Assembly: GCF_006439395.2 (NCBI RefSeq)
Contig: NZ_CP083950.1
Coordinates: forward strand, 2,728,001 to 2,792,000
DNA length: 64,000 nucleotides
Origin: Mesorhizobium sp. B4-1-4
GTDB taxonomy: Bacteria > Pseudomonadota > Alphaproteobacteria > Rhizobiales > Rhizobiaceae
Direction: 5' to 3'
Shown: in pieces, positions 29,083 through 37,453 of the stretch
Position numbering within the stretch: the first letter of the stretch is position 1
How the letters are laid out: each line of letters starts with the position of its first letter
Translations under genes and position numbers: made by a program
Notes under the pieces: model-generated
What the model was told of the DNA's origin: nothing
Database searches by the model: none
Seen by the model: only the letters and a program-made list of their open reading frames with translations

Positions 29083-32000
29083 TGGCCAGCTTCAACCTTT
29101 CCGAATGGGCCGTTCACAACCGCTCGATCGTCGTCTTCCTGATGCTCGTCTGCGTGGCGGCTGGTATCACCTCCTACGAGCGTCTCGGTCGTCAGGAAGA
29201 CCCGGATTTCACGGTGCAGACCATGGTGGTCCAGGCAAACTGGCCCGGGGCCACCGCGGCTGACACGATGCAGCAGGTGACGGACCGGATCGAGAAGAAG
29301 CTCGAGGAAACTCCGAACCTCGACTACCTCAAAAGCTACACCAAGCCGGGCCAGGCGACGATTTTCGTCTACCTGAAGGAGTCCACCAAGAAACGCGACC
29401 TCGACGGCATCTGGTATCAGGTCCGCAAGAAGGTCAGCGACATAAGTCAGACCCTGCCGCAAGGCGTGGTCGGGCCGTTCTTCAATGACGAGTTCGGCGA
29501 CGTCTTCGGCTCCATCTACGGCATAAGCTATGACGGTTTCAGCCCGCGTCAGGCACGTGATTTCGCCGAGACCGCGCGGGCCGAATTCCTGCGTGCTCCC
29601 GACGTAGGCAAGGTCGACATCTATGGCGACCAGGACGAAAAGGTCTATCTGAATTTCTCACCGCAGAAGCTCGCCAACCTGAAGCTCAGCCTCGATGACG
29701 TGCTGACGGCGATCGCCCACCAGAATGCCGTCGTGCCTTCCGGAATCATCAACACGCCCAGCGAGAACATGCTGGTCGACATGACCGGCTCCTTGTTGGC
29801 ACCCGGCGACATAGCCAAGCTCAATTTTTCCGTGAACGGGCGCTTCTACAAGCTCTCGGACATCGCCGAGGTGCAGCGCGGCTATAGCGATCCGCCCAGC
29901 AAGATGTTTCGCGTCAACGGCAAGCCGGCCATCGGCATCGGCATCAACATGCGCGACGGCGGCAACAATCTCGACTTCGGCAAGGGACTGCACGCGGTGG
30001 CGGAGCGGCTGAAACAGCGCTTCCCGGTCGGCATCGAGCTCAATCTGGTATCGGACCAGCCCGAGGTCGTACGTGAGGCGATTGGCGAATTCACCAAGGC
30101 TCTCCTCGAAGCAGTCGCCATCGTGCTCGTCGTGAGCTTCCTCAGCCTCGGCCTGCGCGCCGGCCTGGTGGTCGCCCTGTCCATCCCGCTTGTCCTCGCC
30201 ATCGTCTTCGCGTTCATGGAAGCGGCGGGAATCAGCCTGCAGCGCATTTCGCTCGGTGCGCTGATCATCGCTCTCGGCCTTCTGGTCGACGACGCCATGA
30301 TCACGATCGAGATGATGATCTCCAAGATCGAAGAAGGCATGCCGAAGATCAAGGCAGCGACCTTCGCCTATACGTCCACCGCCTTCCCGATGCTGACGGG
30401 GACGCTGATCACGCTGCTCGGCTTCCTGCCGATCGGGTTCGCGAACAACAATACCGGGCAATACACCTTCTCGCTGTTCGCCGTCATAGGCGTGGCGCTC
30501 ATCGCGTCATGGTTCGTGGCCGTCCTCTTCGCGCCGGTGCTCGGGCTGACGCTCTTGCCCAAGCACATGAAAGCGCATGGGGCGGCGGAGCCAGGGCCAT
30601 TCATGCGGCTGTTCCGACGCCTGCTGGCGTTCGCCATGCGGCACCGTTTTCTCACCATCGCCGCATCCCTCGTTGCCTTTGGCCTCTCGCTCTACGGCAT
30701 GGGCTTCGTCCAGCAGCAGTTCTTCCCGGCCTCCAACCGGCCTGAACTGCTGGTGACGATGACGCTGCCCAAGAATGCCTCCATCATCGCTACCGAGACC
30801 CAAACCAAACGGCTGGAGAAGGCGCTTGCGGGTGACGCCGACATCGACCACTTCTCCTCCTATGTCGGCGGTGGCGCCATCCGGTTCTATCTGCCCCTGG
30901 ATGTGCAGCTCGACAACGACTTCATGGCCGAGACCGTGGTCGTGGCCAAGGACCTTCAGGCGCGCGATCGTGTGCAGGCCAAACTGCAGGCGCTGTTCGC
31001 CGACAAATTTCCGGACGTGACCGCGCGCATTTCGCGCCTGGAACTGGGGCCGCCGGTCGGCTGGCCCGTGCAATACCGGGTGAGCGCGCCTACTCCCGAC
31101 GACGCCAGGAAATATGGCGAGCAGGTGGCCGATATCCTGCGGGCTTCCGGCCTCGTGCAAACCGTCAACTTCGACTGGGGCGAGAAGAACAAGACGTTGC
31201 GCATCGTCGTCGACCAGGACCGCGTCCGGCAGGCGGGGCTTAGCTCCGAACAGCTTTCCCAGGCGCTCAACCGCGTGCTCAACGGCTCGACGGTCACGCA
31301 ACTGCGCGATTCCATCTACCTGATCGACGTGGTCGCACGTGCCCAGAACGATGAACGCTCCAGCATCGAAGCCCTGCGCCACCTTCAGATCACCACGCCG
31401 ACGGGCGCATCCGTTCCGTTGCGGGAGCTCGCCGATTTCAAATACGACCTCGATGAAGGATATGTCTGGAGGCGCCGGCGCCTGCCCACGATCACAGTCC
31501 AGGCAGAGCCGCTGCCGGGACTGCAGCCGGCCTTCATCCACCAGCACGTTGCCGCCGCGCTGGAGGCGCTTTCCAAGTCGATGCCGGCGGAAACGTCGAT
31601 CGAGACCGGCGGCACGGTGGAAAAGACCGCGCTCAGCAACGCTGCCCTGCTGGCTCAGTTCCCGCTGATGATCACCCTGATGCTTACGGTGCTGATGGTC
31701 CAACTCGGCAGTTTCCGGCAGGTCGCCATGGTTATCAGCGTGGCGCCTCTCGGGCTCATCGGAGTTGCCATCGCGCTGCTGACCACCAGTACGCCGATGG
31801 GCTTCATCGCGACGCTCGGCATCATTGCGCTCGCCGGCATGATCATCCGCAACTCGGTGATCCTGGTGCACCAGATCGAGCATGAGCGGGCCCAGGGGGT
31901 CGAGCCGTGGAAGGCGGTGATCGATGCCACCGTCCACCGGTTCCGGCCGATCATGCTCACCGCGGCCGCGGCGATCCTCGGCATGATCCCGATCATGCAC

Positions 32001-32186
32001 GACGTCTTCTGGGGGCCGATGGCCTACGCCATCGTCGGCGGGCTCGCCGTCGCCACCATGCTGACGCTGGTTTTCCTGCCAGCCCTTTATGTGATGGTGA
32101 ACGGAATCCGGGAAAGCGACGAGCCGTTGGCGGCGCCCGAGCCCAGCGCCGACGCAATCCCGATCCTGGCCTTGTCGGATCGATAA
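29082..32186 (+). CDS. RND efflux permease
   Basis: 1034 residues from ATG 29082, which overlaps the adaptor stop (TGATG). Family marks include ERLGRQEDPDFTVQTMVVQA at the first periplasmic loop, GLLVDDAMITIEMMISK with the paired Asp of segment 4, and GIIALAGMIIRNSVILVHQIEHE in the second half. It belongs to the large RND branch that includes TriC- and VexK-type pumps rather than the AcrB branch. Substrates are unknown; the operon context with lipases points to lipids, fatty acids or membrane-active compounds. Confidence 0.95.
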   Translation: MASFNLSEWAVHNRSIVVFLMLVCVAAGITSYERLGRQEDPDFTVQTMVVQANWPGATAADTMQQVTDRIEKKLEETPNLDYLKSYTKPGQATIFVYLKESTKKRDLDGIWYQVRKKVSDISQTLPQGVVGPFFNDEFGDVFGSIYGISYDGFSPRQARDFAETARAEFLRAPDVGKVDIYGDQDEKVYLNFSPQKLANLKLSLDDVLTAIAHQNAVVPSGIINTPSENMLVDMTGSLLAPGDIAKLNFSVNGRFYKLSDIAEVQRGYSDPPSKMFRVNGKPAIGIGINMRDGGNNLDFGKGLHAVAERLKQRFPVGIELNLVSDQPEVVREAIGEFTKALLEAVAIVLVVSFLSLGLRAGLVVALSIPLVLAIVFAFMEAAGISLQRISLGALIIALGLLVDDAMITIEMMISKIEEGMPKIKAATFAYTSTAFPMLTGTLITLLGFLPIGFANNNTGQYTFSLFAVIGVALIASWFVAVLFAPVLGLTLLPKHMKAHGAAEPGPFMRLFRRLLAFAMRHRFLTIAASLVAFGLSLYGMGFVQQQFFPASNRPELLVTMTLPKNASIIATETQTKRLEKALAGDADIDHFSSYVGGGAIRFYLPLDVQLDNDFMAETVVVAKDLQARDRVQAKLQALFADKFPDVTARISRLELGPPVGWPVQYRVSAPTPDDARKYGEQVADILRASGLVQTVNFDWGEKNKTLRIVVDQDRVRQAGLSSEQLSQALNRVLNGSTVTQLRDSIYLIDVVARAQNDERSSIEALRHLQITTPTGASVPLRELADFKYDLDEGYVWRRRRLPTITVQAEPLPGLQPAFIHQHVAAALEALSKSMPAETSIETGGTVEKTALSNAALLAQFPLMITLMLTVLMVQLGSFRQVAMVISVAPLGLIGVAIALLTTSTPMGFIATLGIIALAGMIIRNSVILVHQIEHERAQGVEPWKAVIDATVHRFRPIMLTAAAAILGMIPIMHDVFWGPMAYAIVGGLAVATMLTLVFLPALYVMVNGIRESDEPLAAPEPSADAIPILALSDR

Positions 32187-32197
32187 AGGAGGCAGCC

Positions 32198-32794
32198 ATG
32201 CTGGAAACACGCCCCACTCTCCTTGACCGCTTTCTCACGACCGATGCCGCCAGGTGCGCGGAACCCGACGGGACGACGCGCGAATATGTCGACAAGATGC
32301 TGGCCGCAGCGCTGCAGGAGGCGCAGTCGGTGGCGCGTTCCTACGACACCAAGGCGCAGATCGTGGGCGTGGGCTACATCCTCGCCCTCAACCTGATCCT
32401 GCGCTTCGGCGACCTGCTGCCGTCGCATGCCCCGCTCGGGCCGCTGTTTTACGTGGCCGTCTGGGGGATCGTGATCATGCCGATCGTGCAGTTCGGGCAA
32501 GTGCTCTATCCGAGCCGCAGGCGGGCTAACAAGGAACTCAACCGCAAAGTGGCCGGTGCCTGCGCCGTCCCGCCCATCTACTATGTGGATCCCGGATTCT
32601 TCGCCGGTGTGCGCGACCTGGTCCACTTGGCCCTGCAATCCGATTGGACCTCGGTGATAGCTGCTGAGTTGCTGAAAACCTCACGCGTAAGGGAGATCAA
32701 ACAGGCGCGTTTCCACCGCGCCCTGCTGATGACCGTCGTCTCCTTCGCCGTGCTCGGAGGCGAACAGCTTTTTCGCAGCTTCGCCTTAGCTTGA
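32198..32794 (+). CDS. Membrane protein resembling Pycsar-effector (PycTM-like) domain
   Basis: 198 residues with an excellent AAAGGAGG site at 32185-32192. An N-terminal helix leads to SYDTKAQIVGVGYILALNLI, the D-x-KA entry to the first membrane segment typical of PycTM/DUF5706-like proteins. A second segment (VAVWGIVIMPIVQFGQVLYP) follows, then a cytoplasmic helical part with IYYVDPGFFAG and a basic helix KQARFHRA leading into a third hydrophobic segment at the C-terminus. The match is by pattern only. No nucleotide cyclase is linked, so a role in cyclic-nucleotide defence is not shown. It may instead be a membrane partner of the pump or lipase. Confidence 0.55.
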   Translation: MLETRPTLLDRFLTTDAARCAEPDGTTREYVDKMLAAALQEAQSVARSYDTKAQIVGVGYILALNLILRFGDLLPSHAPLGPLFYVAVWGIVIMPIVQFGQVLYPSRRRANKELNRKVAGACAVPPIYYVDPGFFAGVRDLVHLALQSDWTSVIAAELLKTSRVREIKQARFHRALLMTVVSFAVLGGEQLFRSFALA

Positions 32795-32822
32795 AAAGAA
32801 ACCACGTCAGGCCCCGATAGCT

Positions 32823-34007
32823 ATGCTGAGGATCATCCTGCTTTGCCTATGTGCAATTCAACTCACAGGCTGCATCGCCGCCTTTCCACGCGATGGCGTG
32901 CCTATAGAACGCATGGCTGCCGCCGAAGTGAGCGGCTATCCCCGGGACATACGCGTCTGGGGCGATTCCGACGAAAGTTTCCCGCCCGATCGTCTCGTCG
33001 CGTTCCGCGACGAGAGAATCAAAGCGGCAAAGGCCGACTCTTCCATCAAGCTGCGAGAGCTCGACGCGCTTACCATTTCGGGCGGCGGCAGCAGCGGTGC
33101 CTTCGGCGCCGGAATCCTGGCGGGCTGGACCAAAGCCGGCACCAGGCCAAGGTTCGACATTGTCACCGGCATCAGCACCGGATCGCTGATCGCGCCCTTC
33201 GCGTTCCTTGGCCCGGCTTATGACGATCGCCTGAAGCTTGCCTTCACAACGATCAAGGACGCCAACATCTACACCGAGCATAGCTTCATCGGCGTGCTGT
33301 CGAGCGCCTCGATCACCAGCAACGCTCCCCTTGCCAAAATGCTCGACGAAGAAGTTACCGAGGACATGCTCGATCAGATCGCCGCAGAATCCGGCAAGGG
33401 ACGGAGGCTCTTCATTGGGACGACCAATCTCGATGCGGATCGGCCAGTGATCTGGGACATGGGCGCTATCGCGGCGAGCCGTCGTCCGGACCGGCTGAAG
33501 CTCTTCAAGCAAGTCATGCTGGCCTCGACCGCCATTCCAGGGATATTCCCTCCCGTCGAGCTGCAAGTGACCGCCTCCGGCAAAACGTATCACGAAATGC
33601 ACGTCGATGGCGGCACCAGCAACCAGGTCTTTCTAATGCCCGCCGGCTTGAGCATGCGCGAACTCGATCGGACGTTCCACGCCCGGGTCAAGGCGCGCCT
33701 CTATATCATCCGCAATGGCCGAACGACGCCGGTGCCGGGGATCGTGAAGGCCACACTGCCCGACATCGCGGAGAAGGCGGTCTCGTCCCTCATCAAGACG
33801 CAAGGGATCGGCGATCTTTACAGGCTTTACGCCATCGCCAGGCGCGACGGCATCGCCTACAACTTCATAGACGTTCCGGCCGACTTCACCGATGAGCCGA
33901 AAACCCCGTTCGAGAACAAGTTCATGCGGGCTCTGTTCGAAAAAGGCTATGAAATGGGCCGGGATGGCGTGCCATGGAAAAACGTGCCGCCTCGTTTTTC
34001 GAGATGA
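32823..34007 (+). CDS. Patatin-like phospholipase, lipoprotein
   Basis: 394 residues. A lipoprotein signal with lipobox LTGC (Cys17) places it in the periplasm or outer membrane, unlike the first patatin in this window. Catalytic features are ISGGGSSGAFGAGIL, nucleophile Ser118 in TGISTGSLIAP and Asp262 in HVDGGTSNQVF. The gene is 28 bp after the membrane-protein gene and is probably the last of the RND operon, though its own ribosome site is weak. Likely substrates are membrane phospholipids. Confidence 0.9.
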   Translation: MLRIILLCLCAIQLTGCIAAFPRDGVPIERMAAAEVSGYPRDIRVWGDSDESFPPDRLVAFRDERIKAAKADSSIKLRELDALTISGGGSSGAFGAGILAGWTKAGTRPRFDIVTGISTGSLIAPFAFLGPAYDDRLKLAFTTIKDANIYTEHSFIGVLSSASITSNAPLAKMLDEEVTEDMLDQIAAESGKGRRLFIGTTNLDADRPVIWDMGAIAASRRPDRLKLFKQVMLASTAIPGIFPPVELQVTASGKTYHEMHVDGGTSNQVFLMPAGLSMRELDRTFHARVKARLYIIRNGRTTPVPGIVKATLPDIAEKAVSSLIKTQGIGDLYRLYAIARRDGIAYNFIDVPADFTDEPKTPFENKFMRALFEKGYEMGRDGVPWKNVPPRFSR

Positions 34008-34181
34008 GCTGGTTCGAGCCGGTGGTCCGGCGGTACCCCGCTGGTCGTTCCGCTCGTTCCGGAAGGTCGGCCTGAACCTTGCCACTAGCTGTTATGCGAG
34101 GCGAACGGCGGCTTACCGGACGCCATACGGGACGTTCAATGTCGTGGATGAGGCGCGTTGCTGCCGCTTCGGCAATTTCCC

Positions 34182-34331
34182 TCAATGCCGCTTAAAATAC
34201 TGCACCTCCTTCTCATGCTTCTCCGCCGCCTCGCGCGTGTCGAACGTGCCCAGGTTCCGCCGCTTGCCCGTCTTTTCATCCTTCTTGCGTGAATAGAGCC
34301 GGTATTTTCCGTCCTTGAGTTTCCTGATCAT
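34182..34331 (-). CDS. Small conserved-type basic protein, 49 residues
   Basis: A very short gene starting MIRKLKDGKYRLYSRKKDEK and ending EKEVQYFKRH, preceded by an excellent GAGGAG site 6 nt before the ATG. The sequence is rich in Lys and Arg with a TFDTREAAEKHE helix and resembles small orphan proteins that I associate with rhizobia, possibly related to the AP2-like arm domain of integrases. The function is unknown. It lies downstream of, and on the same strand as, the PRC-barrel gene. Confidence 0.75.
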   Translation of the reverse strand: MIRKLKDGKYRLYSRKKDEKTGKRRNLGTFDTREAAEKHEKEVQYFKRH

Positions 34332-34358
34332 CGGTCTCTCCTCTTCGAAAAGACGAAC

Positions 34359-34378
34359 GGCCCGGTCGTCGCCGGGCC
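34359..34378 (-). terminator. Hairpin terminator after PRC-barrel gene
   Basis: GGCCCGG and CCGGGCC arms with a 6-nt loop; on the minus strand it is followed by GTTCGTCTTTTC. It lies 9 bp after the end of the gene at 34388-34672. Confidence 0.6.
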
Positions 34379-34387
34379 TTCAGATTG

Positions 34388-34672
34388 TCAGTCGCGGTGC
34401 TCGGGCATGGCTTTCAGCTGGTCCTTGGTCCAGTTGGTCACGGCGTGGACGTCGCCGTCCTCGTCGCGCATGAAATCGAGTTCGCTGGCGGCGACGGCGA
34501 CCGGCTTGGCGCCGATGCCGAGGAAGCCGCCGACGTCGATGACGACCTGGCTGCCGTGCAGATGGTCGACCGAGCCGATCTTCTCGTCGCGGGGCCCGTA
34601 GATGGTGGCGCCTTCGAGCGTGTCCGGGGTCAGTTCGGCCGGGCTCAGCCTGACGTGGTTTGTGTGGTCCAT
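34388..34672 (-). CDS. PRC-barrel domain protein
   Basis: 94 residues from ATG 34672. The fold is indicated by TLEGATIYGPRDEKIGSVDHLH and VVIDVGGFLGIGAKPVAV, typical of single-domain PRC-barrel proteins common in Hyphomicrobiales. It is soluble with no signal peptide. Such proteins are often stress-induced in this order, but the molecular role is unknown. Confidence 0.88.
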   Translation of the reverse strand: MDHTNHVRLSPAELTPDTLEGATIYGPRDEKIGSVDHLHGSQVVIDVGGFLGIGAKPVAVAASELDFMRDEDGDVHAVTNWTKDQLKAMPEHRD

Positions 34673-34891
34673 GACTTCAATCTCCTTGGTTGGGGGACAG
34701 GGTGAACCTCCGAGGCGGCCAAGGGTTCCGATGCAAGTGAAGGAGCTGTCGCCTATGTCGATGACGCCGTCCAGGCAGCCTTCGCCCGTCAGCCTGGCTG
34801 CCCGGCAGCACCGCGCTTTCATGGCCGGCTTCAGCAATTCGGGGAACCGTGCGCGGCGCCTGTCCGCCCGGAATTGCGTGAAAACAGGGCG

Positions 34892-35221
34892 TCAGGATCC
34901 GGCGCGCTTCTTCGCCTCCAGGTTGCGCGCGGCCTGTTCGATCGCGGCGCGGTCGCTGCCCAGGCGGTCGAGCAGTGCCTGCGCCTCGTCGCCCGATATG
35001 CCGGTTCGCATGGCGAGATCCTCCACCGCCAGCACGTCCGAGCTGGCGATCTCGCGGGTCTGAGGCAATGCGTCGTCGGCCGTCAGCGGCAGCGCGGCCT
35101 CCCTGTCGATCTCCATCTCGGCCTGGTGCCAGTGCCGCTCGTGGTCGCCATGCACGCCGCCTTCGCGCTGCCAGATCTGGTAGGCGCGCTCGCGGATCCT
35201 GTCGTTCCTGTCGTCGCTCAT
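34892..35221 (-). CDS. DUF2934 domain protein
   Basis: 109 residues from ATG 35221. The N-terminal part RIRERAYQIWQREGGVHGDHERHWHQAEMEI is the DUF2934 signature, a short helical motif of rhizobial proteins. The C-terminal half (MRTGISGDEAQALLDRLG) reads like a DUF3606-type helical segment, but this is less certain. It lies between two other small genes on the same strand. The function is unknown. Confidence 0.85.
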   Translation of the reverse strand: MSDDRNDRIRERAYQIWQREGGVHGDHERHWHQAEMEIDREAALPLTADDALPQTREIASSDVLAVEDLAMRTGISGDEAQALLDRLGSDRAAIEQAARNLEAKKRAGS

Positions 35222-35321
35222 ATCACTTCCTCCACCGTGTGGGGAATGAACGCCGCGCCGAGGCGAACGATCCAAAAAATCTGCGTGAAGGCGCCGGCGC
35301 CTTTCATCGCCATCGGGCCCG

Positions 35322-35924
35322 CTACTCGCATTGCCGTCTCGGCCCGCCCGAATATGGCTGGTAGCTGTTGTCCTCCGGCCGGTAGGAGCGGTAGCGGCTG
35401 AAACAGCTATCGACATGGTCGGCGGAAGGTTCCGCCGCGGCGGCCGAACCGGCGCCGCCCGCCTCGACATAGCTGACTTCGGCCGAAGGCTGCGCGGACT
35501 GGTCGCCGGCATCGAGGTAGGGCGAGCTGCAGGTGCGCTGCCGCCCGCTGTAGGACATGTAGCTGTTGTCGTCCGGATTGTACGAGCGGTAGTGGCTGGC
35601 GCACCATTGGACATGCGACGGCGGCAGCGCGGCCTGCCTTTCGGCCGCCACCGGCGGAACCGCGCTTGTCACGGTCGGGTCGGGCGCCGGCTCTTTGGGG
35701 GCCAGGTCAGTCGGCGCGGGCTGGTCGGCCGGCACGCGTTCGAGATTTTGCGCCGCCTTGTCCACCGGCCGCGCGTTTCTTGTCCACAGCTCCGACACGC
35801 TGACGGTCGGCCTTGCCTCATGCGGGGCTTTGGCGGCAAGCAGCCAGGCGGCGAAGCCCAGCCCGCTGCCGAAAACGGCAAGAGTCAAGACGAAGCCGCA
35901 GACCAGTCCAAAAATCGCTTTCAC
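35322..35924 (-). CDS. BA14K family protein with two repeats
   Basis: 200 residues. A long N-terminal hydrophobic segment (GLVCGFVLTLAVFGSGLGFAAWLL) acts as signal anchor. A Pro/Ala-rich spacer follows, then two BA14K motifs: WCASHYRSYNPDDNSYMSY and CFSRYRSYRPEDNSYQPY. BA14K proteins were first described as Brucella immunoreactive antigens with lectin-like activity. Two copies in one protein are less usual than one and suggest internal duplication. The protein probably faces the periplasm. Confidence 0.9.
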   Translation of the reverse strand: MKAIFGLVCGFVLTLAVFGSGLGFAAWLLAAKAPHEARPTVSVSELWTRNARPVDKAAQNLERVPADQPAPTDLAPKEPAPDPTVTSAVPPVAAERQAALPPSHVQWCASHYRSYNPDDNSYMSYSGRQRTCSSPYLDAGDQSAQPSAEVSYVEAGGAGSAAAAEPSADHVDSCFSRYRSYRPEDNSYQPYSGGPRRQCE

Positions 35925-36053
35925 GTCACCCTCCGTAAGCCCTCGCTCATAAAATGCGGAGCATCAAGGCTGGTTCCAGCAAAGTGCGTGCTGCAAACGC
36001 CGGCAGGCGGGTGAGGGGCAGCGCCGACTTCGGCAACTGGCAATCCGAAGCAA

Positions 36054-36560
36054 CTATCCTGGCCCTTGATGACGTCGGGGCGCCAGCAATGCCGCCACCA
36101 TGTCCTTGTCGCGCTGCCGCTGCCCTAGATAGAGGGCCAGCAGACAGTCCAGCGAAATTTTGCCGGCGCCGGCGATGGCCAGCACGAACATGCCGCCTGA
36201 TATCGCCAGGTCCTTTTCGAAATGCAGCAGCTCGTTCCGGCTGGCGAAGTTGGCGTGGAACAGCGTGGCCGTGGCCAGGCAGAACAGGCCGAGTCCGATG
36301 GCCCCCAGCCGCGTCAGCAGGCCGGATGCGATAGAGAGCCCTGCCCCGAGTTGCAGCGCGATGGTGGCAATGAACAGCGGCAGGCCGACGCCAAGCGCTG
36401 CCATCGCCTTTGCGGCGGCGTCGAAATGGGTGGCCAGCGTGGCGCCCTCATGCAGGAAGATGAGGGCAAGCAGCAACCGGCCGGCGAGCAGGGCCGCGTC
36501 CCCCAGGTACAGCTTGGTGACGAGGCGGTGCAGCCTCGCGGCGGGTTCGGTCGGTATCAT
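36054..36560 (-). CDS. DoxX family membrane protein
   Basis: 168 residues from ATG 36560, preceded by GGAGGT. Four hydrophobic segments are visible. The first bears LLAGRLLLALIFLHEGATL and the third and fourth carry RLGAIGLGLFCLATATLFHANF and ISGGMFVLAIAGAGKISLD, matching DoxX/YphA-type proteins. DoxX proteins are implicated in redox stress and sulfur handling at the membrane in some bacteria. The specific role here is unknown. Confidence 0.85.
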   Translation of the reverse strand: MIPTEPAARLHRLVTKLYLGDAALLAGRLLLALIFLHEGATLATHFDAAAKAMAALGVGLPLFIATIALQLGAGLSIASGLLTRLGAIGLGLFCLATATLFHANFASRNELLHFEKDLAISGGMFVLAIAGAGKISLDCLLALYLGQRQRDKDMVAALLAPRRHQGPG

Positions 36561-36886
36561 GGTCAACCTCCATTTTGGGTAACAGCGGGCGCCGCGCCCT
36601 GCCGGACACGCGGAAACGGCGCCCGCCCGGCATTCGGCGAAAGGGCCGGAGCCGGCGCGAGGGAGAGGATGCCGGCTCCGGCAATGGGCGCCAGCCACGA
36701 GCGCCCAAACTTTTTGTGGGGACTGGCGTCGGCGCCAAGGCCTCCTTATCCGGCCGCTTCGCGGCCACCTTCTCCCCACGTCCTTGGGCAGGGCAATCGC
36801 ATATGGGCCAAGGCTTTCGCCCTACGAGTACCCCCACCCCTATCCCTTCCCGCAAGTGGTCCCGCGAGGGGAGAGAAAGGCCGCTG
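36561..36886. other. Intergenic stretch with repeat fragment
   Basis: No supported gene. It contains a 22-bp sequence centred on GGCCGCTTCGCGGCC (36749-36770) that recurs exactly at 47397-47418, and shorter inverted pieces such as CTTTTTGTGGGG near 36711 facing CCTTCTCCCCACG. It looks like a partial copy of the same intergenic repeat family. Confidence 0.55.
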
Positions 36887-37366
36887 CTATTTCGTCACCT
36901 TGGTGTCGATGGCCTTCTGCAGGTCGGAAAGCTCGTCGCAGCCGGCGGGGCACAGTTTTTGCAGCGATGCCAGTTGCTCCCTGGCCTTGTCCATGTCGCC
37001 GGTTTCGACATAGAGCTCGCCCAGATATTCGCGGGCGGCCTTGTGGTCGGGCTTCAGCTCCAGCGCCTTGCCGTAGTAGGTCAGCGCCGTCTTGGTGTCG
37101 CCGGTCTTGCGCAGCGTGAAGCCGAGCAGATTGTAGACATCGGCCTGCTGATTGTCCTGCGCGAGATCGCGCAGGTCGGCCAGCGCGCCCTTGTAGTCCT
37201 TGGCGTCGATCTTGGCCTTGACGGCGGTGAGGTCCGGCGCATCGGCGCCTTCTACGTCATCCACCGCATAGGCCGGCATGATCGTGGCGACGGGAACGAC
37301 GGTCAGCACGGCAATCGCGCCGAGCAGGCCGAACAGGGCGTTTCTGCCCAAAAGAGACTGTTTCAT
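36887..37366 (-). CDS. Secreted tetratricopeptide-repeat protein
   Basis: 159 residues from ATG 37366. A signal peptide (MKQSLLGRNALFGLLGAIAVL, cleavage near AYAVD) is followed by two to three TPR units: KIDAKDYKGALADLRDLA, ADVYNLLGFTLRKTGDTKTA and YYGKALELKPDHKAAREYLG. A conserved LCPAGCDELSDLQKAI tail carries two cysteines that could form a disulfide. It is probably a periplasmic scaffold. It lies 87 bp after the metallo-beta-lactamase-fold gene on the same strand and may be cotranscribed. Confidence 0.85.
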   Translation of the reverse strand: MKQSLLGRNALFGLLGAIAVLTVVPVATIMPAYAVDDVEGADAPDLTAVKAKIDAKDYKGALADLRDLAQDNQQADVYNLLGFTLRKTGDTKTALTYYGKALELKPDHKAAREYLGELYVETGDMDKAREQLASLQKLCPAGCDELSDLQKAIDTKVTK

Positions 37367-37453
37367 TGTCTTTCTCGCTTTGATTGAGGCTAGCGTTGCT
37401 CGACCGTTTCGAAATTCGCTCTGGCGCCACCAGAATAGGGTTTCCAAACGGTC

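Noticed and set aside
30507..32210. 567-codon minus-strand frame
   Set aside because: Antisense to the second RND permease.
32198..32794. Complete Pycsar or CBASS defence locus
   Set aside because: Only an effector-like membrane protein and patatins are present; no cyclase or CD-NTase gene was found in the window, so the locus is not called a known defence system.
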